A DNA stretch of 64,000 nucleotides from Dendrolimus kikuchii. Taxonomy: Eukaryota; Arthropoda; Insecta; Lepidoptera; Lasiocampidae. A program made the translations under genes and the position numbers. The notes beneath the pieces are model-generated. The model was not told the origin of the DNA and did no database searches. It saw only the letters and a program-made list of their open reading frames with translations. The stretch lies in the NCBI GenBank assembly GCA_019925095.2, contig CM034403.1:3415690-3479689 (forward strand). The letters run 5' to 3'. Below, piece by piece: positions 1 to 10,018 of the stretch (its first letter is position 1; every line of letters begins with the position of its first letter).

Positions 1-170
1 TGCGCTGTTGCTCTCTTAAGGGCGACTGGAACCTGGTCACTAATGCCAGAACACAACACAAGTTTGTTATGGCGGCATACTCTAGACCAGGGGTGGTCGC
101 CATCCAGTCGAGCAAATACCCTACCACTTGGCTGTGGGTTGTTTTGTCACCTCTTACGAAAGGCCCGTCG
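1..170 (-). mobile_element. SINE-A copy A1, truncated
   Basis: Minus-strand copy of SINE-A (family described at 40752-41065), cut by the window edge on its 3' side. It holds the body with the hairpin block but loses the 5' head near position 170. It carries the ccagtcgagcaaata variant shared with the copies at 1698, 29854 and, in mutated form, 62170, which marks a subfamily. Confidence 0.85.
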
Positions 171-1697
171 CTCTTACGATAGTTCTTTAGTATTATTTTT
201 TAAAACTTCTTAGCATGCAAACGTATCTCAAACTACATTCAATTCTTAAACCATCAAATAATAATTAACTGCAGTTTATTTTTACCACCTAGACTTTGAC
301 AGTGACTCAGCGCCACGGCGTCCAAAGTTAGTGCGGTTTCTTTGTCGTCTAAAATAGATTTGTATAATGTGCACGCAGCACTGCACTGACATGCTGAATA
401 TTTAGAACCATTGCTCAAGGATTTCATTTTGGTTGTTAATAGAATATTATTTACTCTATTTATGAGCATCCTATATTGTTTAATTGACCTAATCTATATA
501 AAGTTATTCTTGGTATACAGATTTTACGAAATAACTCTAATAGTTTTTCTTGCGCACCATAGAGCCTTGGAATGAACTCAGTAGAGGTTCTTATAATTAA
601 AGGTGCGGGGCGCTATAGCCCTCTGATAATAAGCTGGTTCGGTAATTGTGGACTGTATGGGAGAGATATGACCTAGATCCTTGCTCTAGAAAAGTAGAAG
701 CACCACCAACCTTGAGATCCGCCCTCTTCTGGCTCGGTTCAGGTTGCACGCAGGAACAGCACACGGCACTGAATTCACACGCCTTTAGAGCTAACACTTC
801 GTCCTTCGTACAGTTTTATGGATAGCAAATGTTCTTGGCACGATCAGTAATCACAACAAATTGATTCGTTTTAGAAAAGGTATTAACCTACCGTACCTTG
901 CTCTGCATTGGCCGTCGCCTAACACAGAAGGAGGGTAGACAGCAAAATTAATGGAGCGATGTTCTACCTACTTCATACTAGGCAAGGACCGACCAAAAGG
1001 TGTCATTAAATTTCTCCGGGAGCACGTTGGTAGAAACTCTGATGTTGCAGATAGGCGACGGTAATCGCCTCCTATCAGGTGGCAACTTCTTAATATCAAA
1101 AACTCAACTGACAGTGACATTTATACTTGACATTGACACTTTATAAAGATAAATAAAAAAAGCACAAGATTTAAATATAAATTTAACCTTATTCTTAATA
1201 ATTACACAAAGTTTGTAGACTCGTTACAAAGAAGGTACCAAAAAGTGTTTCTCATAATTATATTAATTATGCCATTATGAATAATACTTTTTTAAATGAC
1301 GTACCTTATTGGAGGTATTGATAATATCAGCTCAGAAAAGGCTGAGTTTGGGCCTTTCGATTTTTAAAAAAACACAATGATTAATTTGTGTATTAAAAGC
1401 GTTGGAGCTTCATTTATCATTTCTACAGTGGCCTTAATTGTGGGCAGAACGCACGCACTTGCCCGATTCATATTTTTAATCTCAACCAAATGCGTTTGTC
1501 GTGTTGCAAGTTCGGAACACTCACTCCCTAATTCGCGGGTGGTTCCCAACTTTGTAGACGGGGTGTCGACACTTTACCGCTCCGGCGGTCTATGGACGGG
1601 TATTAAGATTGTCTGGCTGCGCTTTAAATACTTAACAGCCGCTTTCATTACTTTGGAAACATAACATTGTAGCTTTAGGTACATATACGTTATTCAT
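171..1697. other. AT-rich stretch without recognised gene
   Basis: No gene or complete mobile element seen. Short open frames near 254-797 and 1364-1664 lack recognisable domains, and the last pair overlap on opposite strands. Positions 1018-1090 resemble the end of a CR1/L2-like LINE (gttgcagataggcgacggta, then a cctatcaggtgg-type tail) and may be an old LINE-tail fragment. Confidence 0.4.
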
Positions 1698-2001
1698 TCA
1701 GGAACGGAGAAAGAATACAATGTCCTGCAACCGGGCGGCCTGTTATAAGAGGCGACAAAACAACCCACAGCCAGGTGGTAGGGTATTTGCTGGACTGGAT
1801 GGCGACCACCCCTGGTCTAGAGTATGCCGCCATAACAACCTTGTGTTGTGTTCCGGCATTAGTGACCAGGTTCCAGTCTCCTTTAAGAGAGCAGCAGCGC
1901 ATTTGTAGCACCTTTGGTGTTGCAAATGTCCATAGGCGATGGTAACCGCTTTCCATCAAGTGGGCCGTCTGCCTGTTTGCTGAACTCCTGCAATAAAATT
2001 T
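1698..2001 (+). mobile_element. SINE-A copy A2, near full length
   Basis: Plus-strand SINE-A from the head (aggaacggagaaagaata) to the tail ctcctgcaataaaa plus an A-run. The first few bases of the head differ from consensus. The final codons of the borrowed LINE frame (GVANVHRRW then stop) are intact at about 1915-1944. No clear TSD. Confidence 0.88.
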
Positions 2002-2075
2002 AAAAAAAAAAGATCATTTACCGTACTACTGATTAAAAAATGACTTCAAAAAGTCATGTAAATTTTTACCAATTG

Positions 2076-2210
2076 GAAGGTACCGTAAAAGCATAAATAA
2101 TAAAAAAAAAACCATATGAATTCATATTTCCAATCAAACGATTGGAAATACAAATTCATATGGTCAACGATAATTTTTTTCTCTGTATTTATTTGGAACT
2201 TTTGCCACAT
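2076..2210. repeat. hairpin-forming inverted repeat, MITE-like
   Basis: Arms at 2111-2135 and 2140-2164 are complementary at 23 of 25 bases around a 4-base loop. Weaker complementarity continues outward (gtaaaagcataaata on the left, tatttatttggaactttt on the right), so the whole unit may span about 2080-2210. No second copy seen here, so element status is inferred from shape only. Confidence 0.6.
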
Positions 2211-2429
2211 AGGCATGTCAGCCCCATCATCTCCTAACCATACAATAACTTACATATTATAATTTAAACTAGTGGTCGCCCAACGGTCGAAATCCGACCA
2301 TAATTATCGTAAATTAAAAGTTTGAACATTGTTAAGGTTCTGTTGTCAAACACTATATATATTCTTCTATAATCACAGATTTCGCCAAGGCTACACTGTT
2401 AATTTGACTTGAACAATAAACAAAAGAGT

Positions 2430-3150
2430 ATATATGCGTGTGTGTGTGTGTCAAATACATGGTAGTGTGTGTTATTTTTTTTTTTAATTGATTTAATGTA
2501 TTTTTCAACACACTTGCTCATAAAGTGGCTCTATGGTCACCGCAATTAGGCACAGAATGACACCCATTATCAAACTGTGAGTAAAAAACATTATAACTCA
2601 CTAGTGAGTTATAGATTTTTTTTTAAATTTTATTGGTTGAGTTGCTTTGTTCTTAAAAAAGTTTTTATTAAAAAAAAAAGATCGTGTTCTATAGAACAAA
2701 TAAATTAATGTTCCTATTGCTTGCTCATTTCATGCAACTTCTTATTTAAATAGATAATTTTAACTCGAACGTGTTTAATAAATAAAACTTTCACTCATAT
2801 ATAACTTTTTTTTATCTACTAAATAAAATGAGTTTTTGTTGTTATTTTATTCACAAGTGTGTTGAAAAACGTCGTATGATACACGTGTGTATTGATGATT
2901 ACCGTCCTCGGCTCTCTTAAGACCCTCGCCTACGGCTCGAGCCTGAATATCGCCTCGGCGGTAATCACCAATGTTATACACTAGTACCATAATGTACTAT
3001 TTTATGCATAATTTTTAAAAAATATTAGCATTCTACACTCCTTGTCTATATAAACTATAAGTGTGCGAAATTTCATACTCCTCCGTCCGCGCAATTTTCG
3101 TAAAAAGGGGTACAAAGTTTTTGCTTCACGTATTAATATAATGATAATGG
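2430..3150 (+). mobile_element. Foldback element FB-D, copy D1, carrying repeat C1
   Basis: The outer parts (2430-2500 and 3001-3150) match the middle and right arm of the complete foldback element at 7242-8106: gtcaaatacatggtagtgtg, then tataagtgtgcgaaatttc. The left arm is missing. The middle is interrupted by a roughly 500-bp insertion (repeat C1). The uninterrupted target can be read in the copies near 7926 and 40360. Confidence 0.75.
2501..3000. mobile_element. Repeat C, copy C1 (inverted-repeat element)
   Basis: Closely matches 22240-22747 over about 500 bp. It starts TTTTTCAACACACTTG, and the exact reverse complement CAAGTGTGTTGAAAAA lies at 2854-2869, enclosing a 369-bp core. Homology between the copies continues about 130 bp beyond, through a second inverted repeat (gattaccgtcctcgg against cctcggcggtaatc) to ccataatgtactatt. 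Probably a non-autonomous DNA element. The true right end and TSD are unclear. Confidence 0.7.
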
Positions 3151-3574
3151 GCTGGCTAACAAACTAGCCTTCTTTGAGGCTGGCTCTGCCATTTCTATAA
3201 AAATACCTACATCAAAACGATTCAGTACCAACTTCCTCATCAGTTGTTCTTTGCCATTTTTTCTGCTGCATTCCATTAAAAGATGTTGGGCATCCGTCAA
3301 TGATCATACAAGCGTACATTTTCATTAAACAATTATTTATACACTTATCAGTGTGCACTACTTGAATTATCTTTGAAGAAGGTCAACTTATTGTATTCGG
3401 AAGTACTATATCTTGATAAGAATATTGTTAATGAACGTTTGAATTTAATGAGTTATATGTACGTTTTGGTTCAATGAAGTTATCTATATGTTTGCATGAT
3501 TTATATGTTATGATTTTATCTCATTCTAATAAAATTAAACTTATTTTCCCTGACGACATGGCAAGCCTTGGTAT
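3151..3574. other. Unannotated AT-rich stretch
   Basis: I see no gene, RNA or element with defined ends here. Confidence 0.4.
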
Positions 3575-3589
3575 AGGATGCGACCTGCC

Positions 3590-3901
3590 CTCACCCCAGT
3601 CGTCGAAGTGAGTTAGCTCTTCCAGGGGCTTTCTCAGGCACTTATTGCGCTAAGATCGGCGTGGGCGTAACTACATTCTAAGTCTTATGCCTTTCCTGCC
3701 ATAAGCGCGAGGCATCGGAGGAGGGTGGTTTTAGTGGGTATTAGCCATTTGGGCTCGAGTCTCCACACAAGCCGGTTGATTATTGTTTGGATTGCCCCTT
3801 CTGGGAATGCCTCCATGATCGACTATGGTCTAATCCCTTGCAAAGGACCCGGTATTGTGCGTAAATAGCATTTCCCCCGCCTGAAAATAAAAAACAAAAA
3901 A
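3590..3901 (+). mobile_element. R1-clade-like LINE 3' end (3' UTR only)
   Basis: A GC-richer block ending in an A-rich tail, flanked by a 15-bp duplication with one mismatch: AGGATGCGACCTGCC at 3575-3589 and AGGATGCGTCCTGCC at 3902-3916. Long TSDs, the absence of coding and the phrase ttttagtgggtat shared with the 3' UTR of the R1-like element at 37090-38644 suggest a heavily 5'-truncated R1-clade insertion. The duplication is seen directly; the clade is inferred. Confidence 0.6.
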
Positions 3902-3916
3902 AGGATGCGTCCTGCC

Positions 3917-4063
3917 TAAAACGTTGGTCGCATTGCATTTACTAAACACGGCTAGATCAGCCAGTTCGGTGGTTGAAATAGCTGAATCACTCAAGCGGTG
4001 CAAAGCTGCAACCCTCTGTGAGAGTTCTGTTTGTGCCATTTGCTGTTCAAGCGCTTGGACCAT
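3917..4063 (-). pseudogene. Open-frame remnant interrupted by the R1-like insertion
   Basis: On the minus strand an ATG at 4063 opens about 49 codons (start MVQALEQQMAQTELSQRVAA) that run into the insertion at 3590-3901. If the insert and one TSD copy were absent, the frame would stay open for roughly another 20 codons into about 3540. A TAG stop sits just upstream of the ATG. The residues look hydrophilic and helical, but I do not recognise the family. It could be an older retroelement fragment or chance. Confidence 0.25.
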
Positions 4064-4159
4064 GAGCCTCTACAAAAAGCTCTCAAAATGCCAGAAGGCC
4101 GGTTATTACTCTATTAAAATTGAAATTTAGATATCGATCTGATGGTAACTGTCTATTAT

Positions 4160-4393
4160 TGGCACTCCGTTGGCTCAGCGACCTAGAGTAAGTCTTGGCC
4201 TCCGAAACGAGAACTGGCCATTTTTCTCTGCCTTCCGCAGTTTCTTGCGAACTATAAGTGGCCCGAATTTCAATCAAGTCAGCTTCCATTTTTTCTTTCC
4301 AGCGGTATTTTGGACGGCTGACCTAATATGTTTTCCTCACGTTGCGAACGTCTCCGATCCTTTCTATGTTACCGAGCCAAGGCTGGCTGAGCT
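4160..4393 (-). mobile_element. RTE-E copy E1 (C-terminal ORF tail)
   Basis: Minus-strand 3' end of RTE-E, the LINE whose ORF ends in an E-A-K/R-T-H-F-G-S-L-S-R type tail (better preserved at 44760-44991). Several frameshifts. Flanked by the 8-bp duplication TCTATTAT at 4152-4159 and 4394-4401. Confidence 0.75.
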
Positions 4394-4447
4394 TCTATTA
4401 TCTTGAGTTCAGTAACAAGATGGGAACTGTCATTTAAATCAAAATTA

Positions 4448-4583
4448 CATATATACATAACTTCACGCCAGTTCCCTTGCGGGGGTAGGCACGAACAACA
4501 GAGGGCCATTCCGGCTTATTCTTACATACCTCACTTGCTTCTTTGAAATTCATAGCTCTGGTCATGCACGCTCGTCTGTTCTT
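4448..4583 (-). mobile_element. RTE-B copy B1, 136 bp
   Basis: Very short 3' fragment of RTE-B (family described at 32170-32624). Flanked by an exact 11-bp TSD AATCAAAATTA at 4437-4447 and 4584-4594. Carries single-base changes in the ORF tail (for example an extra G in the GCGGGG run). Confidence 0.9.
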
Positions 4584-4619
4584 AATCAAAATTAACAATG
4601 AAAATATTATATTAAAATA

Positions 4620-4810
4620 CATACATAACTTCACGCCAGTTCCCTTGCGGGGTAGGCACGAACAACAGAGCGCCATTTAGGCTTATTCTTACACACCTCA
4701 CTTGCTTCTTTCACATTCATAACCCTTGTCATGCACGCTCGTCTGTTCTTAAGGCTCCTAACATCACCTTCTGCTAGTACACGATCAATTTGATCATGGA
4801 AGGTGTGTCG
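4620..4810 (-). mobile_element. RTE-B copy B2, 191 bp
   Basis: 3' fragment of RTE-B, only 25 bp from the 3' TSD of B1 and in the same orientation. Exact 12-bp TSD TATATTAAAATA at 4608-4619 and 4811-4822. The 5' break falls just after the tgatcatggaaggtgtgtcg stretch. Confidence 0.92.
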
Positions 4811-4822
4811 TATATTAAAATA

Positions 4823-5263
4823 ACAAGGCTTTAATATAGCTCGTGTTCGCGTAGGCTTTTTACAGGGTATTTAAAAATATAAAGACAATAAAGAAACGAA
4901 GCATGTTTAGCAAAACTATTGAAAGCACCAAACTACAAAGAAATCTATAAACTTCTCGTGCGTAGTGGATTCTGAAGGGAAGTTTATTCGTAGTAATAAA
5001 GTTATTTTTACAACCCCGCTCCCAGGGGCGTAATAGCTACCCCACTTCACTATAGTAACTATGATGTATTGAACCCCTCGTGAGATTCTTTGAAATTCTT
5101 AGCTCAAGGGAGAAAAATTGAATATTTTTAGTTTGTAGTTAACTTGATAGGGATTTCTGATTTTGAAATATTAAGATAAGTTGCAGTATCCTTAGAAGAT
5201 AATATTACACTATTTTTGGCTGGTAAGATACAGCTTACTATTGATTCACTTACCTTAACATTG
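4823..5263. other. Unannotated AT-rich stretch
   Basis: No recognised gene or repeat between RTE-B copy B2 and the short SINE-A at 5264. Confidence 0.4.
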
Positions 5264-5490
5264 CCAGGTAGTAGGGCATTTGCCCGACTGGATGGCTACC
5301 ACCCCTGGTCTAAAGTATGTCGCCATAACAACCTTGAGTTGTGTTTCGGCATTAGTGACCAGGTTCCAGTTCCCTTAAAAGAGCAGCAACGCACTTGTAG
5401 CATCTTTGGTGTTGCAAATGTCCATAGGCGATGGTAACCGCTTTCCATCAAGTGGGCCGTCTGCCTGTCTGCTGATCCCCTGTAATAAAA
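5264..5490 (+). mobile_element. SINE-A short form, copy A3
   Basis: Begins exactly at GCCAGGTAGTAGGGC, the same internal position where five other copies begin (7917 on minus, 34773, 44176, 46993 on minus, 62176), and runs to the A-rich tail. This common start suggests a distinct short subfamily rather than random truncation. Confidence 0.82.
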
Positions 5491-5869
5491 AAAAACACCG
5501 GTAGAAATTTGCTATTACTTGTATGGAGGTTATGTCAAAAATTAACCGATAGTACGGCAAATGAACGATTAAACCCGAGCATTAATAGTTTTAATGTCTT
5601 GGTCAACTTTTAGAACATCTAAAGTTAGATATTAAGGTAGAAAATGTATTAAATTAATCATAGTGGCACAAAATTTAACTAAAATTTTCACCCCTTCTCG
5701 CTAGACTCGTAAGTTTGCTGGAAGAAAACTCTTTTGAAAAACTTCGCCTTTGTAAATCACCAGTTTTTTATAGCTTTGTTTGTAACTTTTTGTGTACAAC
5801 AAAGATTAAAAGAAAGAAAGAACTTTACCCAAAAAATTATTTCGTAAGAAAAAACAATCTACATAAGAC
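5491..5869. other. Unannotated AT-rich stretch
   Basis: The first part of a 202-codon plus frame (from 5715) lies here, but its amino-terminal half is low-complexity lysine/phenylalanine translation of AT-rich DNA with no recognisable domain. Confidence 0.35.
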
Positions 5870-6243
5870 AGGGAACCCTCGCAATCTCACCGCTCCAATG
5901 ATCATGGGAAGGGACCTTGGGACTGTCCTGAAATGGTGCAGAGATGTGTTCCTGCAAGCGCGTGCAGTGAAGAACGCAAAGAGCGACGTAGTGAAATACG
6001 TAGAGGGCGCAAAACCCAGACTGCAAGAAAAGAGGCTCAATGAATGGACGCCATCAGGGTTATTGGAAGTCGACACTTGGAAATCATCCACTGTACGTGG
6101 CGAACGTTCCTTCATACCATACGTGAGCACACTGTGGAGTGAACTCTCCCTCCTGCGGTTTTCCCAGAGTGCTACAACATCGGGCACTTCAAACAGATAT
6201 TTAAAGTCTCAACGAGGTAGCGCATCGGCTCCTTTAGTGTGGC
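5870..6243 (+). pseudogene. CR1/L2-like LINE ORF C-terminus, frameshifted
   Basis: Around 6090-6140 the plus strand encodes RSFIPYVSTLWSEL. In the next frame, at about 6150-6215, it encodes PPAVFPECYNIGHFKQIFK. Together these match the usual end of CR1/L2/Jockey-type ORF2 proteins (FIP...LW..LP..VFP..Y..G.FK). One frameshift near 6148 separates the halves. The upstream 5880-5985 resembles 30555-30635 (repeat Y). A SINE-A copy abuts the 3' side. Confidence 0.6.
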
Positions 6244-6555
6244 CGATTTTTTTATTTTATTGCATGAGTTCAACAGACAGGCAGACGGCCCACTTGATGG
6301 AAAGCGGTTACCTTCGCCTATAGACATTTGCAACACCAAAGGTGCTACAAATGCGCTGCTGCTCTCTTAAGGGAGACTGGAACCTGGTCACTAATACCGG
6401 AACACAACTCAAGGTTGTTATGGCGACATACTTTAGACCAGTGGTGGTAGCTATCCAGTCGGGCAAATGCCTACCACCTGGCTGTGGGTTGTTTGGTCGC
6501 GACAGGCCGCCCGGCCGCAGGAAATTGTATTCTTTCTCCGTTCTTGCACGGATAA
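6244..6555 (-). mobile_element. SINE-A copy A4, full length
   Basis: Complete minus-strand copy, from the T-run plus ttgcatgagttcaacagac to the head ccgttcttgcacggataa. Adjoins the LINE remnant at 5870-6243. Possible 5-bp flank repeat GGCCG on both sides, which is too short to trust. Confidence 0.9.
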
Positions 6556-6610
6556 GACGGCCGTGTCCTGAAGTGAACCTATTTGCCTACGGACAAACAT
6601 AAAAAGTACA

Positions 6611-6745
6611 TATTTTAGGTTTTAGGGACTCTGACATTACTGTGTTGCGATGGAACACCGGGATGCTCTAGCTGGTAGTTCCTAGCATACCATCAGGAGC
6701 CAAACACTACCTTACTGTATGCCTAGGTGGAAGGGTGATCATAGT
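6611..6745 (+). repeat. Repeat Y fragment
   Basis: Resembles 30690-30830: a shared order of ctctgacat/ccctgaca, gtgttgcgatggaacaccg/gcgttgcgttggaaaaccg and ccaaacactacc/ccaacactacc. Roughly 60-65 percent alike by eye. Class unknown. Confidence 0.4.
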
Positions 6746-7241
6746 TATACCTCGTTAAAAAAGAGAACACCTCGCGCCTTAATACAAGCATATAATTTGA
6801 TATTTTTTCAAAGCGATTCATTCTTATAACCCATAATTACTGCACTAACGTTGTAAATAATACGCTGTATTTTTTTAATTGTCGGATTCAATTACTAATT
6901 AGGAAGTAGCCCTCAAGTGCCGCCATTGGAAATTATTATTTAGTTAGTTTATAGGTAAATAGATATTTTTTGGTACCATCAACAACACTATAAAATGTTT
7001 TCAAACGCTGTATTTATGTTTATTGACTAACTAATAGTCAATAAAATTAAAATTCTATGTGATGTCTGCCTGCATTAGCTGCTGTCGTAATGTTATTAAT
7101 GCCCATTTCACAATATTTATATTTTCTTCGCGATTGCTACATAGTCGTAGGGCCGTTTCGATTTTGCTTTAGTGCAAGTAAAAGGCGTTTTGTAACTATA
7201 CATACTATTGTAAGTTTCATCGAAACTCCGCATAATCATTA
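6746..7241. other. Unannotated AT-rich stretch
   Basis: No recognised gene or repeat. The left arm of the foldback element begins at its right edge. Confidence 0.4.
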
Positions 7242-7356
7242 TATTAAAACGTGAAGCAAAAACTTTGTACCCCTTTTTACAAAAATTGCGTGGATGGAGG
7301 AGTATCAAATTTCGCACACTTATAGTTTATATGCATGTGTGTGTGTCAAATACATG

Positions 7357-7754
7357 GTATATACATACATACATAACTTCACGCCAGTTCCCTTGCGGGG
7401 TAGGCACGAACAACAGAGCGCCATTCAGGCTTATTCTTACACACCTCACTTGCTTCTGTGACATTCATAACTCTTGTCATGCACGCTCGTCTGTTCTTAA
7501 GGCTCCTGACATCACTTTCTGCTAGTACACGATCAATTTGGTCATGGAAGGTGTGTCGTGGCCTTCCACGACTTCTGCATCCATCGACTTTTGCATTGTA
7601 TATCTGTTTAGTCATTCTTTCATCATGCATTCTTTCCACATGCCCGAACCACCGGAGCATTCCTTTCCTTACCTTCACCCCGATACTCTCTTTTAGACCA
7701 ACTCTCTTTCTTACTTCGGTATTACGAACGAGGTCCGCGAGCGACACTCCGCAG
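7357..7754 (-). mobile_element. RTE-B copy B3, nested in FB-D
   Basis: 398-bp 3' fragment of RTE-B. ATACATG occurs at 7350-7356 and 7755-7761 and fits a 7-bp TSD. The intact site (caaatacatggtagtg) can be read near 2450. The 5' break is next to ATCTGCGGAG, nearly the same as in B11 and B13. Confidence 0.85.
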
Positions 7755-7761
7755 ATACATG

Positions 7762-7917
7762 TTTTTTTTTTATTGCAGGAGATCAGCAGACAGGCAGACG
7801 GCCCACTTGATGGAAAGCTGTTACCATCGCCTATGGACAATTGCAACACCAAAGGTGCTACAAATTATAGACCAGGGGTGGTAGCCATCCAGTTGGGCAA
7901 ATGCCCTACCACCTGGC
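7762..7917 (-). mobile_element. SINE-A short form, copy A5, nested
   Basis: Minus-strand short form, from an A/T-run directly after the RTE-B TSD to CTACCACCTGGC. An internal segment is missing: the sequence passes from ctacaaat straight to tatagaccagg. It sits between B3 and the resumed foldback middle (about 7924). Confidence 0.82.
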
Positions 7918-8106
7918 AAAACCTGGTAGTGTGTGTAATGTTTTTTTTTATTGATTTAATGTATTCTTTTTGTATAATTTAAAAAAAAAAATTAGCTTTC
8001 GTCGCTTCTTCTCTATATAAACTATAAGTGTGCGAAATTTCATACTCCTCCGTCCGCGCATTTTTCGTAAAAAGGGGTGCAAAGTTTTTGCTTCACGTAT
8101 TAATAT

Positions 8107-8299
8107 ATAGATTACATGCATGCCTATACATACTACTCAATTTTTCAGTCACGGGTGCAACTTTCAAAGATCCCCTTATGTACGTACTGGTTTCACACCT
8201 TATCCATTAAATAAGTCATTATTGGTGGAAAAACGATATTCATTTCGCTCCAATCGTGGGTCATCGTCTCTACCTGATGATGGCAGAGCCGGTATGGGG
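8107..8299. other. Unannotated stretch right of FB-D
   Basis: No recognised element or gene. Confidence 0.35.
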
Positions 8300-8770
8300 C
8301 TTCGAGTTGAGACTCTTTGCCTCCGTCCAAATTCGTGGGGGGCAACTACCCCCCGGTGACGGGGTACGGGAGCCGCCAGACACATAAGGGGTATGTCGGC
8401 GGCTCGCGTCGGCCAATCAGCGGCGTTCGGTGGCCATCTGCGGCGTCTGGTGGCCTTTCTGCGGCATGGAGGAAATTTTAACGACCTCTCAACATCGCCC
8501 TAATCCCGGCGGATGAGGTCACGGGGGTCGGTAGGCATTTTGGTGCCTCGTGGTCGCGCGTGTAGGGGAGCAATCCCGTGGAGGTGTGTGTGGCCGTTTC
8601 GCTCCATAAGCTTATAACTTGAAGTGTCTGTAACTAAAACCGCGAATACAAGTGGATCGCTTCGATGCGCCAACGCAGCGTCGTAATTGGCCGGCGCGGT
8701 GAGCTTTGATCTCGCCGCGCACGAATTAGCGCGCTCGATTCGAATGCAGAACGATCGTGTTTCCGTTTCC
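8300..8770. other. GC-rich island of unknown nature
   Basis: Markedly GC- and CpG-richer than its surroundings, with runs such as ggggggcaactacccccc and cggcggctcgcgtcggccaa, and no long open frame. Candidates are the 5' UTR of a LINE or LTR element, or a host CpG-rich regulatory or first-exon segment. I cannot choose between these. A second, 5'-oriented GC cluster lies at 8680-8740 (ggccggcgcggtgagc). Confidence 0.4.
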
Positions 8771-9351
8771 TACTAACTTTTCAAATCTTCCAAATACATT
8801 ATAGTTCAAAAATTTTAATGTGTTTTTGAATTCTAAAAACGTGGTTATTTATTGGTAAGTTTAGGGATAAAAACGGCTATTTGGGAACGCATTAGGGAGT
8901 AACATTCATAGGTTAGCAGCTCGGCTGTGCGATTTCAAAGCCAAGCGACTGACGTTGTTTTTAGATGAATTTGTGTACATTTATCGTATAAGGTATGTTA
9001 AAACTATCAAAATGGCATTTGTCTGAAATTTCATGATAATTTTTGGGTCGTGTAAATTTTCTTGAGAAACACTTGCTAGGTTTGGAAAGGGCACAGCGGA
9101 GCTCTTTTTAATACATAGTTTTTGTGTACTTTTCAAAAAGCAGGTTAATTCAATGGCCATTAAGGTTTAGCTTCCACGTGTATTAACTCCTTATTGCATG
9201 AATTATGAAGATAAAAATGTTACTTTGGGCAAAAGGTTGTGTATTTACATTGAATAAGGCAAATTAGTAAGAAAAAAGAATTACACTTATTTTTTTTTTA
9301 CCAAGACAATTTTGTAATTGTATATTTGGCGAGCAATAAAGTGGTATCTAT
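8771..9351. other. Unannotated AT-rich stretch
   Basis: Nothing recognised apart from homopolymer runs. Confidence 0.35.
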
Positions 9352-9595
9352 TCTATCTCAGATAAATAAATTGGAGTGTCTGTTTGTAATGTCAAAATAA
9401 AAATGTGAAAAAATAACAGAGGAATAATTCAGACCAGAGGATACCGAAAATGATTAATTTTAGATTTTTTGTCTGTTTGGATGTTCCGGCTAATCTCTAA
9501 AACGGCTGAACGAATTTTGACAGAAATTTCACTGACAGGTAGCTGATGTTATAAGGAGTAACTTAGTCTACTTTTTAGGGCTCCGCGAAAAATAA
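9352..9595 (+). mobile_element. Helitron-like fragment (Hel-K), 3' end missing
   Basis: Starts TCTATCTCAGATAAATAAA, followed by ggagtgtctgtttgtaatgt and gttccggctaatctct, the same order as the more complete copy at 17429-17756. The CTAG end is absent. Confidence 0.6.
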
Positions 9596-10018
9596 TTTCA
9601 CTATATATTATTTCTTCGTATGCATTCTAGGCAAACGACCGTATTTGCGTCGTATACATGAAAATTACATTTTATGATCATATTTAAGGCAGATGCCTTT
9701 TATACTTCACATTTTCTTCCACCACCTCACATTGACTGAGAGATGAGTTTCTTTTATCCTTCAAGGGTAAAAACTAAAAAAAAAGTCATAACAGTAGAGC
9801 TTAAACTCTCTGATACTGCTATGACTCATACAATTTATACAACAGTATCTAAGATGTCTTAAAACCTGGTTACTTTCCATCAGGAATATTTTGTTAGAAT
9901 AGAATAATAAATTATTGCTAGATATGTATGTATAATAAATTGGTGTTTCGCTATAATAGTCTCAATATATTTTGCCTTATTAGTCGTGCAATTATCATTA
10001 TCTAATAACTAAAAGTAT
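9596..10018. other. Unannotated AT-rich stretch
   Basis: No recognised gene or repeat. Confidence 0.35.

Larger units (their letters stand above)
7242..8106. mobile_element. Foldback element FB-D, complete copy with nested insertions
   Basis: Left arm 7242-7332 and right arm 8015-8106 are reverse complements with about seven mismatches, so the element has roughly 90-bp inverted ends. The single-copy middle (tgtgtgtgtcaaatacatgg ... tttaatgtattctttttg) is split by an RTE-B copy and a SINE-A copy. Partial copies lie at 2430-3150 and 40245-40470. A long-TIR non-autonomous DNA element is the simplest reading; no transposase is present. Confidence 0.8.

Noticed and set aside
2494..2996. TAATGTA as a 7-bp TSD of repeat C1
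   Set aside because: The right-hand aatgtactatt also occurs at the end of copy C2, so it belongs to the element.
5715..6323. 202-codon plus frame as one protein
   Set aside because: It joins AT-rich junk, a frameshifted LINE end and SINE-A in a single chance frame.
7370..7400. CRISPR-like arrays from the repeated CATA and TATG units and the many similar repeats
   Set aside because: Short simple-repeat tails of LINEs in a eukaryotic genome; no spacer structure.
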